Origin: Clostridia bacterium
GTDB lineage: Bacteria > Bacillota_A > Clostridia > Oscillospirales > CAG-272
DNA length: 23,329 nucleotides
Direction: 5' to 3'
Assembly (NCBI GenBank): GCA_017452945.1
Contig: JAFTLD010000072.1
Span: forward strand, 1 to 23,329
A model generated the notes under the pieces. That model worked only from the letters and a program-made list of their open reading frames with translations. It was not told the origin of the DNA and searched no databases. This document shows positions 9,289 to 17,210 of the stretch, piece after piece. The stretch's first letter is position 1; every line of letters begins with the position of its first letter. The position numbers and the translations under genes are program-made.

Positions 9289-11295
9289 TTATTTCTTTTT
9301 CTTTGGCTTGGCCCAGCCTTCCTTGTAGGTGGGCTTTTTCTTTGCCAAGGGCGCAGAAGCGGTTGCTTTTGTCGCAGACTTCGCGGTGGGCTTTGCTTTC
9401 GCAGCGGGCTTTTTCCCTGTCGTGGGTTTACCTTGCGGTTTGCCTTGCGGCTTGGAGGAGCGGCTCTGATTCGCACCGCCTCCTGCGGGGCGTACCAGAC
9501 AATCTGCGCTGTAGCCGATCAAGTCCTCTCTGCCCGCTTTTTGCAAAGCTTCGCGTACCATAGGCGCGTTTTCGGGGCGATTGTATTGGAGCAGCGCGCG
9601 CTGCAGCTGCTTTTCACGGTAATCGGTGGCCACGTAAACACTCTTGCCGTCCAAGGGGTTGATGCCTGTGTAGTACATGACGGTCGAAGCCGTGCCGGGG
9701 GTGGGATAATAGTCCTGCACCTGCTCGGGCGCGTAGTGGTGGCGCTTGAGGCAGAGCGCAAGCTCGATTGCATCGGAAAGCGTCGAGCCGGGATGGCTGG
9801 ACATCAGATAGGGAACGAGATATTGCTCCTTGCCGCAGGCAGCGCAAAGATCAAAATATTTGTCGCGGAATTGCTCGTAAACCGAGAAGTCGGGCTTACC
9901 CATCGCACGCAAAACGGGCGAGGAGCAATGCTCGGGAGCAACCTTAAGCTGCCCCGATACGTGATCCTTGACAAGCTTTTGGAAAAACGCGTCGTCCTTG
10001 TCGAGCATCAGATAGTCAAAGCGGATGCCCGAGCGGATAAACACCTTTTTGACGCGGGGAAGAGATTCGATGCTCTTGAGCAATTCGATGTACTCAGTGT
10101 GATCCACCTGCAGATTGGGGCAAGGCTTGGGTGCCAAGCATTTTCTGCCGGGGCAAACACCGTCCGAGAACTGCTTTTGGCAGGCGGGGGCGCGGAAATT
10201 GGCGGTAGGTCCCCCTACGTCGTGAATGTAGCCCTTGAAATCGGGCATTTCGGTAATCTTTTTGGCCTCTGCCACGCAGCTCTCAATGCTGCGCGAGCGC
10301 ACCGTGCGTCCCTGATGGAATGCAAGCGCGCAGAAGTTACAGCTGCCAAAGCAGCCGCGGTTGTGCGTTACCGAGAAGCGTACTTCCTCAATACCCGGCA
10401 CACCGCCGTCTTTCTGATAGGACGGATGATAGGTGCGCGTGTAGGGGAGTGCGTAAACGGCATCCAGCTCCTCGCGCTCAAGCGGAGGCATGGGAGGATT
10501 TTGCACCAGCATTTTCCCGTCGTACATCTCGCAGATCGCTTTGCCGGTAATGCTGTCCTGGTTTTTGTATTGCACGCCAAAGGCCTTGGCATATGCGGCC
10601 TTGTCGGTCTTAAGCTCGTTGTAGTCAAAGGTCGCAGCCACGGGGAAGTGTACCGTATCCTCGGGTTTACCTAACCATACCGTGCCGCGCACGTCACGGA
10701 TCTTTTTGATCGGTACACCGCGATCCAAAAGCTGCGCCAGGCGCACAAGAATCTTTTCGCCCATGCCGTAGGTCAGAATGTCGGCACGGCTGTCCACCAA
10801 AAGGGAACGGCGTACGCGATCCTCCCAATAGTCGTAGTGCGCAAAGCGGCGCAAGGATGCCTCCAGACCGCCGAGAATGATCGGGATATCCCCGTACGCC
10901 TCGCGGATACGGTTGGAGTACACGATGGTCGCGCGATCGGGGCGCAATCCCATCTTGCCACCGGGGGAATAGTAGTCGTAGGTGCGCTTTTTCTTGGAAA
11001 CGGTATAGTGCGCCACCATGGAGTCAATGTTGCCCGCCGTGACCAAAAATCCAAGCCTGGGCTTGCCAAAGGTGCGAAAGGCGTCGGCACTTTTATAATC
11101 GGGCTGCGAGAGAATGGCTACGCGAAATCCCGCATCCTCCAGTACGCGCGAGATAATGGACACGCCAAACGAGGGGTGATCCACGTAAGCGTCACCCGTC
11201 ACGTATACAAAGTCGGGGGCGTCCCATTCAAGGTCGGCCATTTCTTTTGCGGTCAGCGGCAGAAATCCACCGTTTTTGAAATCCTTATCTGTCAT
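9289..11295 (-). CDS. YgiQ family radical SAM protein
   Basis: The protein has 668 residues and matches the YgiQ (UPF0313) family over its length: an N-terminal region with DAYVDHPSFG and GGLEASLRRF, then the radical SAM cluster motif CFGSCNFC (Cys315, Cys319, Cys322), which binds a 4Fe-4S cluster for S-adenosylmethionine cleavage, then a C-terminal family-specific region (DYYPTPGTASTVMYYTG). The family's reaction is not established. From about residue 610 the protein ends in a Lys/Ala/Pro-rich low-complexity tail finishing PKKKK, which may bind nucleic acid. The start codon lies 10 bases after the spoVM stop with only a weak AGGAT-like site, so it is probably read with spoVM. It is the last gene before the terminator. 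Confidence 0.93.
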   Translation of the reverse strand: MTDKDFKNGGFLPLTAKEMADLEWDAPDFVYVTGDAYVDHPSFGVSIISRVLEDAGFRVAILSQPDYKSADAFRTFGKPRLGFLVTAGNIDSMVAHYTVSKKKRTYDYYSPGGKMGLRPDRATIVYSNRIREAYGDIPIILGGLEASLRRFAHYDYWEDRVRRSLLVDSRADILTYGMGEKILVRLAQLLDRGVPIKKIRDVRGTVWLGKPEDTVHFPVAATFDYNELKTDKAAYAKAFGVQYKNQDSITGKAICEMYDGKMLVQNPPMPPLEREELDAVYALPYTRTYHPSYQKDGGVPGIEEVRFSVTHNRGCFGSCNFCALAFHQGRTVRSRSIESCVAEAKKITEMPDFKGYIHDVGGPTANFRAPACQKQFSDGVCPGRKCLAPKPCPNLQVDHTEYIELLKSIESLPRVKKVFIRSGIRFDYLMLDKDDAFFQKLVKDHVSGQLKVAPEHCSSPVLRAMGKPDFSVYEQFRDKYFDLCAACGKEQYLVPYLMSSHPGSTLSDAIELALCLKRHHYAPEQVQDYYPTPGTASTVMYYTGINPLDGKSVYVATDYREKQLQRALLQYNRPENAPMVREALQKAGREDLIGYSADCLVRPAGGGANQSRSSKPQGKPQGKPTTGKKPAAKAKPTAKSATKATASAPLAKKKPTYKEGWAKPKKKK

Positions 11296-11305
11296 TTATG
11301 TAATC

Positions 11306-11383
11306 CTATCGGTTTTTATTTTTTGTGAAAAAGCGAATGATCGCGGAAATAATGCGAGGTGTTTTCAGGGTAACGATCTTCAT
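11306..11383 (-). CDS. spoVM: Stage V sporulation protein SpoVM (25 aa)
   Basis: A 25-codon gene beginning MKIVTLKTPRIISAIIRFF and ending in a basic KNKNR tail. It lines up without gaps with B. subtilis SpoVM (MKFYTIKLPKFLGGIVRAM, from memory), keeping Lys2, Lys7, Pro9, Ile15 and Arg17. SpoVM is an amphipathic helix that recognises the convex forespore membrane and anchors the spore-coat ATPase SpoIVA. A strong AAGGAG (11390-11395) lies 6 bases before the ATG. The location directly after thiN is the same as in B. subtilis and many clostridia, which strongly supports the call despite the small size. It shows the organism's lineage makes endospores. No convincing sigma-E promoter was found in the 135 bases upstream. 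Confidence 0.88.
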   Translation of the reverse strand: MKIVTLKTPRIISAIIRFFTKNKNR

Positions 11384-11518
11384 ATCTTTCTCCTTTCGGC
11401 ATTTTTGCTAACAGCATATGCCACGGGGAGCGAGATGGTTACTATCTTGCGAGGTGAGCTTTGGCAAAAGATGCGAAAATGCATCGTCGTCGGGCAATTC
11501 GGTTCGGCTCCCGTTCGG

Positions 11519-12145
11519 CTACTGCTCTCTTGATTCTATGACGTAAAGACCGCCCTTTTTGACAGAGATCAGCGCACAGTTGCTCGTGATCTCGTTGGAC
11601 ACAGCAAACTGCAGCCTGCGGTGTATGGGCTGATTTTTCAGCTCGTACTTGCAGCCTTTGATGCTTACGCCCTTGCAGGTTTCGTCCACGGCAATCAGCG
11701 AGAGGTACTTGTATGCGCTGCGCGCGATCAGGTGTGAGGTCGAGCGGATGTAGTGTGCGCGGTTCTGTCCGTCTGTGATATAGCCGTGAATGTGTCGCGC
11801 GTGCAAGTCCTGCAGGATGGCCAAGTTGGCCAAGGTGTGGTCCAGTCTGCCCGAAAGACCGCCGATCAGAATGATCTCGTCTGCCCCGCGCGAGATGGCG
11901 GTTTCAATGCAGACCTGCGAATCGGTCAGATCCTTCTCTGCGGGCAGCTCTACGAGCTCCACGCCTTCGTCGATCTTTTGTCTTGAAAAGGAATCGAAAT
12001 CCCCGACGGCAATATCGATGCGCTCACCAAGCAGCTTGGCATTGGCATAGCCGCCGTCGGCTGCGATGCGCAGATCCTCACCCTTGGGGTGTTCGGTAAT
12101 ATTTTCGGGATAAATGCTCCCGCCTACGTAAATAAATGCGCGCAT
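11519..12145 (-). CDS. thiN: Thiamine pyrophosphokinase
   Basis: The protein has 208 residues, normal for the family. It transfers pyrophosphate from ATP to thiamine, giving the cofactor thiamine pyrophosphate. Visible family motifs are AADGG (28-32), GDFDS (48-52), EKDLTDS (70-76) and GGLSGRLDHTLANL (95-108), which form the nucleotide, metal and thiamine sites; the C-terminal third is the beta-rich thiamine-binding domain. The start has an AGAGGAA site. It follows rsgA after 22 bases and precedes spoVM, as in B. subtilis, except that rpe, which normally sits between rsgA and thiN, is missing. Confidence 0.93.
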   Translation of the reverse strand: MRAFIYVGGSIYPENITEHPKGEDLRIAADGGYANAKLLGERIDIAVGDFDSFSRQKIDEGVELVELPAEKDLTDSQVCIETAISRGADEIILIGGLSGRLDHTLANLAILQDLHARHIHGYITDGQNRAHYIRSTSHLIARSAYKYLSLIAVDETCKGVSIKGCKYELKNQPIHRRLQFAVSNEITSNCALISVKKGGLYVIESREQ

Positions 12146-12167
12146 AATCTGTTCCTCTTTGTATGTA

Positions 12168-13130
12168 TCAGTTATCCCAATCGTGCTTGTTTTTCAGCAC
12201 GTCGTAAATGGCCACAAAGCTTTGGTGGCGTGAGGGCGGGATGTCACCGCGCTTGACCGCCTCTAAGATGGCACAGCCCTGCTCCTTGGTGTGCGAGCAT
12301 TTGGTAAAGCGGCAGTTGCCCAGATAAGGGGCAAACTCGCGCATGGTCAAGGGCAGATCCTCTTTTTTGAAGAAATCAAATCTGGCAAAATCCAGCATGG
12401 AAAAGCCGGGGGTGTCCGCAATAAAGCCTCGCTCTGTGTCGGGCATGGCAAAAAGCTCGACGGTGCGCGTGGTATGCTTGCCGCGTTCGATCTTGCGGCT
12501 GATCTCCCCCGTGCTTAGTGCAAGCGAGGGGAAAAGCGCGTTGAGCAGCGTGGATTTGCCCACGCCTGAAGCGCCTGCAAAGGCAGAGATCTTGTCCTCG
12601 CAGTTGGCCTTGACGTAAGCTTTGAGCGCATCAATGCCGTATTCGTCTTTGCTGCTTGTCACAAAGGTATCAAAGCCTGCGGTGCGGTAGATATTGCAGA
12701 TCTCTTGCGCGTATTTGGGATCGGCATCGTATTTGGTGATCACCACCACGGGTGTGATGTGGTGATGCTCCAAAATGCAGATCAGCTTGTCCACCGTTTC
12801 AAGCACGGGTGCGGGCTTGGCTGCAGCCGGCGTGACGAACATGATGTCCAGATTGGCAAGTGGAGGACGGATCAAGGCATTCTTGCGCGGAGCGATTTCG
12901 CTGATCAAAGCGCCCGCATCGCGCGTGCTCTGCCCTGTTTCCTCAAATTCCAGGGAAACGATATCTCCCACCAAAGGGGTCAGATTGTCATGACGAAAGG
13001 CCCCCTTTGCGCGGCAGGCGATGGGGGTGTTTCTGTCAAGCCCTGTGGGCAGGGAAGCATGGTCAAGCAGCTTTACTGTGTAAAGTCCGCCGACTCCTTT
13101 GATGATTCTTCCGCAATGGGGGATTTCCAT
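12168..13130 (-). CDS. rsgA: Ribosome small subunit-dependent GTPase A
   Basis: The protein has 320 residues from ATG 13130. RsgA is a circularly permuted GTPase that checks late 30S maturation. The G motifs appear in permuted order: G4 as TKYD (132-135), G1 GASGVGKST (186-194), G3 DTPGF (239-243). The C-terminal zinc site is Cys273, Cys278, His280, Cys286. The N-terminus GRIIKGVGGLYTV is the usual start of the OB-fold, so ATG 13130 (preceded by AAGGAT) is chosen although the open frame runs back to 13475; that upstream part is the PASTA gene read in another frame. The gene therefore overlaps the PASTA gene by 58 bases. G4 has Thr instead of the commoner Asn, a variation known in the family. 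Confidence 0.93.
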   Translation of the reverse strand: MEIPHCGRIIKGVGGLYTVKLLDHASLPTGLDRNTPIACRAKGAFRHDNLTPLVGDIVSLEFEETGQSTRDAGALISEIAPRKNALIRPPLANLDIMFVTPAAAKPAPVLETVDKLICILEHHHITPVVVITKYDADPKYAQEICNIYRTAGFDTFVTSSKDEYGIDALKAYVKANCEDKISAFAGASGVGKSTLLNALFPSLALSTGEISRKIERGKHTTRTVELFAMPDTERGFIADTPGFSMLDFARFDFFKKEDLPLTMREFAPYLGNCRFTKCSHTKEQGCAILEAVKRGDIPPSRHQSFVAIYDVLKNKHDWDN

Positions 13131-13873
13131 AGTGTAACCATCCTTGAAAGAGTATAGTGAATTTTTGTACCGATCGGCACAAGGCTGCCGGCCGGTGTTT
13201 GCTGCATGGAAACCGTACAAGTGTCCTGCTCGGTCGCATCGTCTGCATAGATGACGTTGCCGGGCAAAAGCCCTGCGCGCATCAAAGCCACGTTGGCTTC
13301 TGCGGGCGAAAGACCGTAAAGGTCGGGCACGCGTGCGTTTTTTGTGGCGCCGGGGGCAGCATAAGTCAAAATCACCTCGCTGCCCTCGGGCAGCAAAGTG
13401 CCGGCTGCTGCGGATTGCCCAAGCACGCTGTATGCCTGCTGATTTGACGTCAAGCTCTCGCGGCAGCTGACGCAAAGCCCCATAGCCAGCAGCTGCTGCT
13501 TTGCCTGCCGCACGTCACGGCCGTGCAGATCGGGCATGGTGACCGTCTGCTTGCCAAGGCTGACCACCACGCGCAAAAGCACGGGCTTGCCCTTGGGCGT
13601 TGTGCGCTCGGTGTTTGCCGCAGGGGATTGGGAAAGCACCGTCCCTGCAGGACTGTCCTTGTCGTACGTGTAAGTCACGCGCGTATAAAAATCGTCCGAA
13701 AGCAGCGAGTCGTCCCATCGCGTCCCCACAAGTGTGGGAATCTGCAGTGTTACGTATCGGGGGCGCTCACCGCCAAATAATTTACCGTAGCAGATCAGCA
13801 GTGTTCCAAATAGTATCAAAAGGGAAAGGATCGCGAGAAAAATATAGATCCAAAACGGTGTGTTTCGCTTCAT
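13073..13873 (-). CDS. PASTA-domain membrane protein lacking a kinase domain
   Basis: The protein has 266 residues: a short basic N-terminus (MKRNTPFW), one membrane helix at about 8-30, and three PASTA-like domains at about 40-108, 110-173 and 180-244 (signatures: VTMPDLHGRDVRQAKQQL, ARVPDLYGLSPAEAN, QQTPAGSLVPIGT). PASTA domains bind peptidoglycan fragments and are normally the outer half of PrkC/Stk1 serine/threonine kinases. This locus, between rlmN and rsgA, is exactly where prpC-prkC sit in B. subtilis, but neither a kinase nor a phosphatase is present. The start has AAGGAG (13880-13885) 6 bases from the ATG, so the short form looks intact rather than truncated by error. The longer frame to 14446 is rlmN read out of frame. 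Its likely role is cell-wall sensing or scaffolding. Confidence 0.88.
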   Translation of the reverse strand: MKRNTPFWIYIFLAILSLLILFGTLLICYGKLFGGERPRYVTLQIPTLVGTRWDDSLLSDDFYTRVTYTYDKDSPAGTVLSQSPAANTERTTPKGKPVLLRVVVSLGKQTVTMPDLHGRDVRQAKQQLLAMGLCVSCRESLTSNQQAYSVLGQSAAAGTLLPEGSEVILTYAAPGATKNARVPDLYGLSPAEANVALMRAGLLPGNVIYADDATEQDTCTVSMQQTPAGSLVPIGTKIHYTLSRMVTLWKSPIAEESSKESADFTQ

Positions 13874-13913
13874 GGTTTGCTCCTTGTGCAAAAATATGTA
13901 GCGAAACGGATTT

Positions 13914-15008
13914 TTATGATTTGTTCTGCTCAGCGCGGCGCAGCTGACCGCAAGAGGCATTGATATCTGCGCCCAGTTTTCTGCGCACCGTGGCACGCAC
14001 GCCTTTTTTCTCAAGTGTTGCGGCAAACGCCTTGATGGCCTTGTCGTCCGAGCGGTCAAAGCCCGTTTCCTCGACGGGGTTGACGGGGATGAGGTTGACG
14101 TGAATGGGCATGGTATCGTTGCGGGAGCGCAGACGCGAGTTGAGCACGTTTGCAAGCTGCTCTGCAGCGGCAACCGAGTCGTTTTTCCCGCGTATGAGTG
14201 TGTATTCAAAGGAAATGCGGCGTCCCGTGGCGGCAAAGTAGTCCTTGCAAGCCGAGAGCAGCTCGTCCACGCCCCATTTGTTGTTGATGGGCATGATGGA
14301 GGAGCGCGTGACGTCGTCCGAGGCGTGCAGTGAGATCGAGAGCGTGATGGGCAGGTCGTATTTCGCCAGCTCGTATATCTTGTCCACAAGGCCGCAGGTG
14401 GAAAGCGAGATGTGACGGTAGCCGATGCAAATGCCACCCTCGGCATTGACCAGCTTCAAAAACTTGATCACGTTATCAAAGTTGTCCAAGGGCTCACCGA
14501 TACCCATCATGACGATGCCGCCGATACGGGCGTTTGGATCGTGGGCGTTCATGTCCTTTTGTGCCGCAATCACCTGGCCGATCAGCTCGGCAGGACTCAG
14601 ATCGCGTACGCGTCCGCCAATGGTAGAGGCGCAGAAGCGGCAGCCCATGCGGCAGCCGACCTGTGATGAGATGCAGATGGTGGAGCCGTGCTTATAGTGC
14701 ATGACGACGGCCTCCACGCAGTTGCCGTCCGAGAGCTCGAAGAGATATTTGATCGTGCCGTCAATGGCAGAAACCAAGCGGCGGCGCGCCACGGGCAGGT
14801 GGTATTCGGTGACCTCGGCCAATTTTGCCACCGTTTTTTTGCCCACGTTGGAGATCTCTTGGGGGGCAAGCCCCTTGTGCAGCCCTTCAAAAAGCTGACG
14901 TGCGCGGTATTTGGGCTCCCCGATCTGTGCCATTAAGGCCTCAAGCTCCTCGGGGAGCAGGGAGAGAATGTTTTGCATATGATTATCCATTCTGACTGTT
15001 GAAGTCAT
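13914..15008 (-). CDS. rlmN: 23S rRNA (adenine2503-C2)/tRNA methyltransferase
   Basis: The protein has up to 364 residues. It is a radical SAM enzyme that methylates C2 of A2503 in 23S rRNA (and A37 of some tRNAs). The cluster motif is CRMGCRFC (Cys119, 123, 126 in the long form). The two mechanistic cysteines are visible as Cys112 (ICISSQVGC) and Cys353 (NASCGQL), matching Cys118 and Cys355 of the E. coli enzyme. MMGIGEPLDN is the SAM-binding GEP motif. The start is uncertain: ATGs at 15008, 14990 and 14978 all lack a good ribosome site, so the longest is given. A 103-bp repeat element lies just upstream, separating it from rsmB. Confidence 0.93.
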   Translation of the reverse strand: MTSTVRMDNHMQNILSLLPEELEALMAQIGEPKYRARQLFEGLHKGLAPQEISNVGKKTVAKLAEVTEYHLPVARRRLVSAIDGTIKYLFELSDGNCVEAVVMHYKHGSTICISSQVGCRMGCRFCASTIGGRVRDLSPAELIGQVIAAQKDMNAHDPNARIGGIVMMGIGEPLDNFDNVIKFLKLVNAEGGICIGYRHISLSTCGLVDKIYELAKYDLPITLSISLHASDDVTRSSIMPINNKWGVDELLSACKDYFAATGRRISFEYTLIRGKNDSVAAAEQLANVLNSRLRSRNDTMPIHVNLIPVNPVEETGFDRSDDKAIKAFAATLEKKGVRATVRRKLGADINASCGQLRRAEQNKS

Positions 15009-15030
15009 TACTTGCGATATTTCAACAATC

Positions 15031-15133
15031 GTAGGGAGCGACGTCCTCGACGCCCCGCCTTACGTAAACTAATGTTGTGACAAAGCGAATTTTACATTGC
15101 GCCTGTCCGGGGCGTCGTGGACGTCGCCCCTAC
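15031..15133. repeat. 103-bp MITE-like element, copy 2
   Basis: The ends 15031-15057 and 15108-15133 are near-perfect inverted repeats (starting GTAGGGAGCGACGTCC, ending GGACGTCGCCCCTAC) around a 50-base interior. The arms match those of the element at 135-238 and the interior is similar in the opposite orientation, so these are two copies of one mobile or formerly mobile family. This copy sits inside the otherwise tight minus-strand operon, between the rsmB stop and the rlmN start. As RNA the ends would form a long GC-rich stem, which could affect operon mRNA stability or processing. Confidence 0.85.
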
Positions 15134-15150
15134 CGTGCATAGGATATTGG

Positions 15151-16473
15151 TTATCTTGTTTTGCGCATTTTCGCAATAAAGAATCCGTCGGTGCCGTGCT
15201 CGTCGGGGGTGAGCGTCAGCATGCCGTCCTTGGAGCAAATGTCACCTACGCTGAAATCCTCGGGCGCAAATTCGGGGTTTTCTGCAAGAAAGCGTGCCAC
15301 GTTTTGCTCGTTTTCCTCGGGGAAAATGGTGCAGGTGGAATAGACCAACACGCCGCCGTCCTTGACGTAGCGGCAGCAATTCTGTAAAATGGCAAGCTGA
15401 ATATCGGGTAAGGCAGCCGCATCGGCAAGATCCTTGTAGCGGATCTCGGGCTTCTTTCCAAGCACACCAAAGCCGGAGCAAGGCACGTCACAAAGCACGC
15501 GGTCTGCCCAATTTTGCAGATCGGGATCGTGCAACCGTGCATCATGTTCGCGCACCTCGATGATGTCAATGCCCAATCTGTCCGCACCGCTTTCGATCAG
15601 CGAAAGCTTGCTCTTGTGCAGGTCGTAAGCCAATATCTGCCCCTCGTTCTGCATGCGGATGGCTGTGCCAAAGGTTTTGGAGCCGGGGCAGGCGCAAGCA
15701 TCGATCACGCGCTCCCCGGGGCATGCGCCAAGTGCCTCTACGCAGATCTGTGAGGCAAGATCCTGCACGAATACGCGCCCCTCGGTCAGCTGCGGTGAGC
15801 CGGAGGGAACAAAGTCTGCCACGCGCAGGGCTGTGGGTAACACGTCGGATGCCTGAATGCGATAACCAAGCTCGCAAAGCTCGCTTGTCATTTGCTCGGG
15901 TGAGGTTTTGAGCGTGTTGACGCGCAGCGTCACGGGCGGTGCGTGTCCAAAGGCTTCAAGTATAGTTTCTCCGCGCTCCGTGCCGAATATCTCTGTCAGT
16001 TTTTTGCAAAGCGGGACGGGGACGGAGTAAGTAACCGACAGGTAACGGTACAGGTCTGTCTGCCTGTCGGGAAAAGCTACATCGTCACCGCGGCGGGTGT
16101 ATTCGCGCAAAACGGCATTGACAAAGCCGCGTGCGCGTTTGGGGGCAAGGGCAACGGTTTCGTTGATGGCCGCATGCGCGGGAACGCGATCCAGATAGCG
16201 CAGCTGGTAAAGCCCCATGCGCAAAAGGTTGCGCACCGTGCCGTCCAGCGATTCGGTCGGGCGCGAGGAAAGTGCGTCTGCGATATAGTCAAGGGTCAGT
16301 CTGCGCTCGGTTACACCGTAAACGAGCACGGTCACAAGCGCTTTGTCTGGCGCGGAAAGCGTGCTCTTTTTGAGCGCAGCATCAAGCGCCAAGTTGGTGT
16401 ACTGACCTTGCGAGTCGGTGCGGTTCAGAATTTGCAGCGCAAGAGCGCGCGCGGGATTTTGCATCTGCTCCAT
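15151..16473 (-). CDS. rsmB: 16S rRNA (cytosine967-C5)-methyltransferase
   Basis: The protein has 440 residues. It methylates C967 of 16S rRNA. The N-terminal about 150 residues form a NusB-like RNA-binding domain (VTERRLTLDYIADALSS, LLRMGLYQLRYLDRVPAHAA). The C-terminal methyltransferase has motif I DACACPGSKT (258-267), motif IV DVPCSG with Cys332, and motif VI STCTIF with Cys381, the usual two-cysteine pair of RNA m5C enzymes. Motif I reads ACPGSKT rather than the common AAPGGKT. The ATG overlaps the upstream zinc-peptidase stop as TGATG, suggesting translational coupling. Confidence 0.94.
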   Translation of the reverse strand: MEQMQNPARALALQILNRTDSQGQYTNLALDAALKKSTLSAPDKALVTVLVYGVTERRLTLDYIADALSSRPTESLDGTVRNLLRMGLYQLRYLDRVPAHAAINETVALAPKRARGFVNAVLREYTRRGDDVAFPDRQTDLYRYLSVTYSVPVPLCKKLTEIFGTERGETILEAFGHAPPVTLRVNTLKTSPEQMTSELCELGYRIQASDVLPTALRVADFVPSGSPQLTEGRVFVQDLASQICVEALGACPGERVIDACACPGSKTFGTAIRMQNEGQILAYDLHKSKLSLIESGADRLGIDIIEVREHDARLHDPDLQNWADRVLCDVPCSGFGVLGKKPEIRYKDLADAAALPDIQLAILQNCCRYVKDGGVLVYSTCTIFPEENEQNVARFLAENPEFAPEDFSVGDICSKDGMLTLTPDEHGTDGFFIAKMRKTR

Positions 16474-17198
16474 CAGCGACGCCCTCTTCTTCCGCCAAAG
16501 ATCAAAATCAAACGCAAAAGCGAGAGCAGCGAGGTGGCAAGCGCTGCCACGTAGGTCATGGCGGCTGCACTGAGCACTTGGCCTGCGGCTCGGTGCTCCT
16601 GCTTGCTCAGTGTTCCCCAGTCGTCCAGAATGGCCAGCGCACGGCGGGATGCGTTAAACTCCACGGGCAGCGTAATAAGCTGGAACAGGGTGCTGAACGA
16701 ATAGAGCAAAATACCGCCCACCATCAAAAAGTCGGATAAGGGGGAGGCAGCCTGGAAATAGAAATACGAAATAAACAGACCGATCAAAAACAGGGGCATG
16801 GCAAAGCCTGCGCTGATACGTGTCAGGGGAATGACGGCAGCGCGGATGCGGATGGGAAAATAATCGGTCGCATACTGTACGGCATGTCCCGCCTCGTGGG
16901 CTGCAACGCCAACCGCTGCGGCATTTGCGCTGTCGTAAACGCTCTCGGAAAGATAGATCACACCCTGCTTGGGATCGTAGTGGTCGGTCAGATGACCGGG
17001 TACGCGCTCAATGGAAATATCGTAGAGTCCGTTATCGTCCAAAATCTTGCGCGCAGCCGCTACGCCCGTGATGCCGTGAGTTGCAATGCGGCTTCCCCAG
17101 TCAAATGCGCGTTTGACGCGGTATTGTGCGATCAGGGAAAAGAGCAACGCGGGAACGAGAATGAGCAGTGTCAAATCAAAAATAGGATAAAAGAACAT
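16473..17198 (-). CDS. YugP-type membrane zinc metallopeptidase
   Basis: The protein has 241 residues. A membrane helix at about 8-24 precedes a soluble part carrying HEAGH (101-105), the zinc and catalytic motif; hydrophobic segments follow at about 120-150, 157-177 and 215-235. The layout matches the YugP / neutral zinc metallopeptidase family (about 225-240 residues), an integral membrane peptidase group of unknown substrate. AAAAGGAG (17205-17212), overlapping the fmt stop, sets the start 12 bases after fmt, and the stop overlaps the rsmB start by one base. B. subtilis has no yugP at this place; the position between fmt and rsmB is a clostridial-type arrangement as far as I recall. Confidence 0.92.
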   Translation of the reverse strand: MFFYPIFDLTLLILVPALLFSLIAQYRVKRAFDWGSRIATHGITGVAAARKILDDNGLYDISIERVPGHLTDHYDPKQGVIYLSESVYDSANAAAVGVAAHEAGHAVQYATDYFPIRIRAAVIPLTRISAGFAMPLFLIGLFISYFYFQAASPLSDFLMVGGILLYSFSTLFQLITLPVEFNASRRALAILDDWGTLSKQEHRAAGQVLSAAAMTYVAALATSLLSLLRLILIFGGRRGRR

Positions 17199-17210
17199 AA
17201 AAATCTCCTT

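Noticed and set aside
9166..10674. 502-codon plus-strand open frame
   Set aside because: It lies wholly antisense to the YgiQ gene and terminator, has no ribosome site, and its Leu/Arg/Gly-rich translation resembles no family.
11470..11485. GATGC/GCATC hairpin after thiN as a terminator
   Set aside because: Only a 5-bp stem followed by four T residues on the minus strand; too weak to claim.
13131..13475. N-terminal extension of rsgA
   Set aside because: The extra residues are Arg-rich and unlike RsgA; the region encodes the PASTA domains in another frame.
13874..14446. N-terminal extension of the PASTA protein, checked for a hidden kinase domain
   Set aside because: This part is rlmN read out of frame; no GxGxxG, HRD or DFG kinase motifs occur and the real start has an AAGGAG site.
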